From Akkermansia sp. (GTDB taxonomy: Bacteria > Verrucomicrobiota > Verrucomicrobiia > Verrucomicrobiales > Akkermansiaceae), in NCBI GenBank assembly GCA_024405435.1, contig JAKSOU010000026.1:1-36676 (forward strand): a stretch of 36,676 nt of DNA, read 5' to 3'. Below the pieces are notes generated by a model, which saw only the letters and a program-made list of their open reading frames with translations, was not told the origin of the DNA and did not search any database. Positions 36,616-36,676 of this stretch are shown in pieces. The position numbers were made by a program, and so were the translations under genes. How positions within the stretch are numbered: position 1 is the stretch's first letter; each line of letters opens with the position of its first letter.

Positions 36616-36676
36616 GGATTAGGATTAGGATTAGGATTAGGATTAGGATTAGGATTAGGATTAGGATTAGGATTAG
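36616..36676 (+). repeat. (GGATTA)n microsatellite at the window end
   Basis: Ten perfect 6-base units plus one base start 4 bases after the lysA stop and run off the window, so the true length is unknown. Confidence 0.97.

Noticed and set aside
36616..36676. CRISPR array or chromosome-end telomere
   Set aside because: Units are contiguous 6-mers with no spacers, and nothing else indicates a linear replicon; a microsatellite is the simple reading.

Overview
The window looks like chromosomal DNA of an Akkermansia-type verrucomicrobium. It is GC-rich. It encodes a giant secreted beta-helix protein ending in the short PEP-CTERM-like sorting tail typical of Akkermansia (PEPTTGTLSLLALAA followed by ARRRK), a secreted GH20 hexosaminidase suited to mucin glycans, and GC-biased housekeeping genes (nuoN, tyrA, lysA, coaC-type). 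The genus is inferred from these protein features, not from a marker gene.

Layout. 1-645: 3' end of nuoN and its terminator. 840-4660: an AT-rich island, unlike its surroundings, with an ankyrin-repeat protein and a convergent Pif1-like helicase. 4665-9690 (all minus): an unknown 296-aa protein, a frameshifted gene, a 76-aa protein, and an operon Sel1-repeat / ankyrin-repeat / 222-aa unknown. The frameshifted gene is a paralogue of the 222-aa gene. 9.8-10.07 kb: a structured leader or ncRNA. 10.2-13.6 kb: a 72-aa protein, an ADP-ribosylglycohydrolase with a 216-aa partner, and a divergent AAA+ ATPase. Four promoters in this stretch share one architecture (A/T tract ending in TTTC or TTC, exactly 21 nt, TATAAn), and two are followed at once by terminator-like hairpins. 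This suggests one co-regulated accessory module, and it is the best candidate here for an undescribed system.

13.6-20.7 kb: housekeeping and envelope genes: AlkD-like glycosylase, metallophosphoesterase, secreted CXXC protein, RidA, CoaC-type decarboxylase, a 60-aa protein coupled to a periplasmic 5'-nucleotidase, a Pro/Ala-rich lipoprotein, and tyrA. 20.75-22.7 kb: two tandem secreted cysteine peptidases resembling streptococcal IdeS/Mac, with the catalytic Cys/His/Asp/Lys positions kept and Lys-rich tails. 22.8-24 kb: a REP-associated (Y1, HUH) transposase between inverted REP-like arms, within dispersed repeats. 24.1-31.7 kb: the PEP-CTERM giant, then a truncated SGNH hydrolase and the GH20 enzyme bracketed by a 152-bp direct repeat. 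32.06-32.87 kb: a stand-alone holin-like/M15 endolysin pair. 32.9-34.0 kb: a dense repeat field ending at tRNA-Cys. 34.2-36.6 kb: AI-2E family exporter and lysA, then a (GGATTA)n array running off the window end.

Expression. Housekeeping promoters fit TTGACA-N16-18-TAnnnT, and in at least six genes the -10 box ends only 6-9 nt before the start codon. These mRNAs should be leaderless or nearly so, and Shine-Dalgarno sequences are largely absent.
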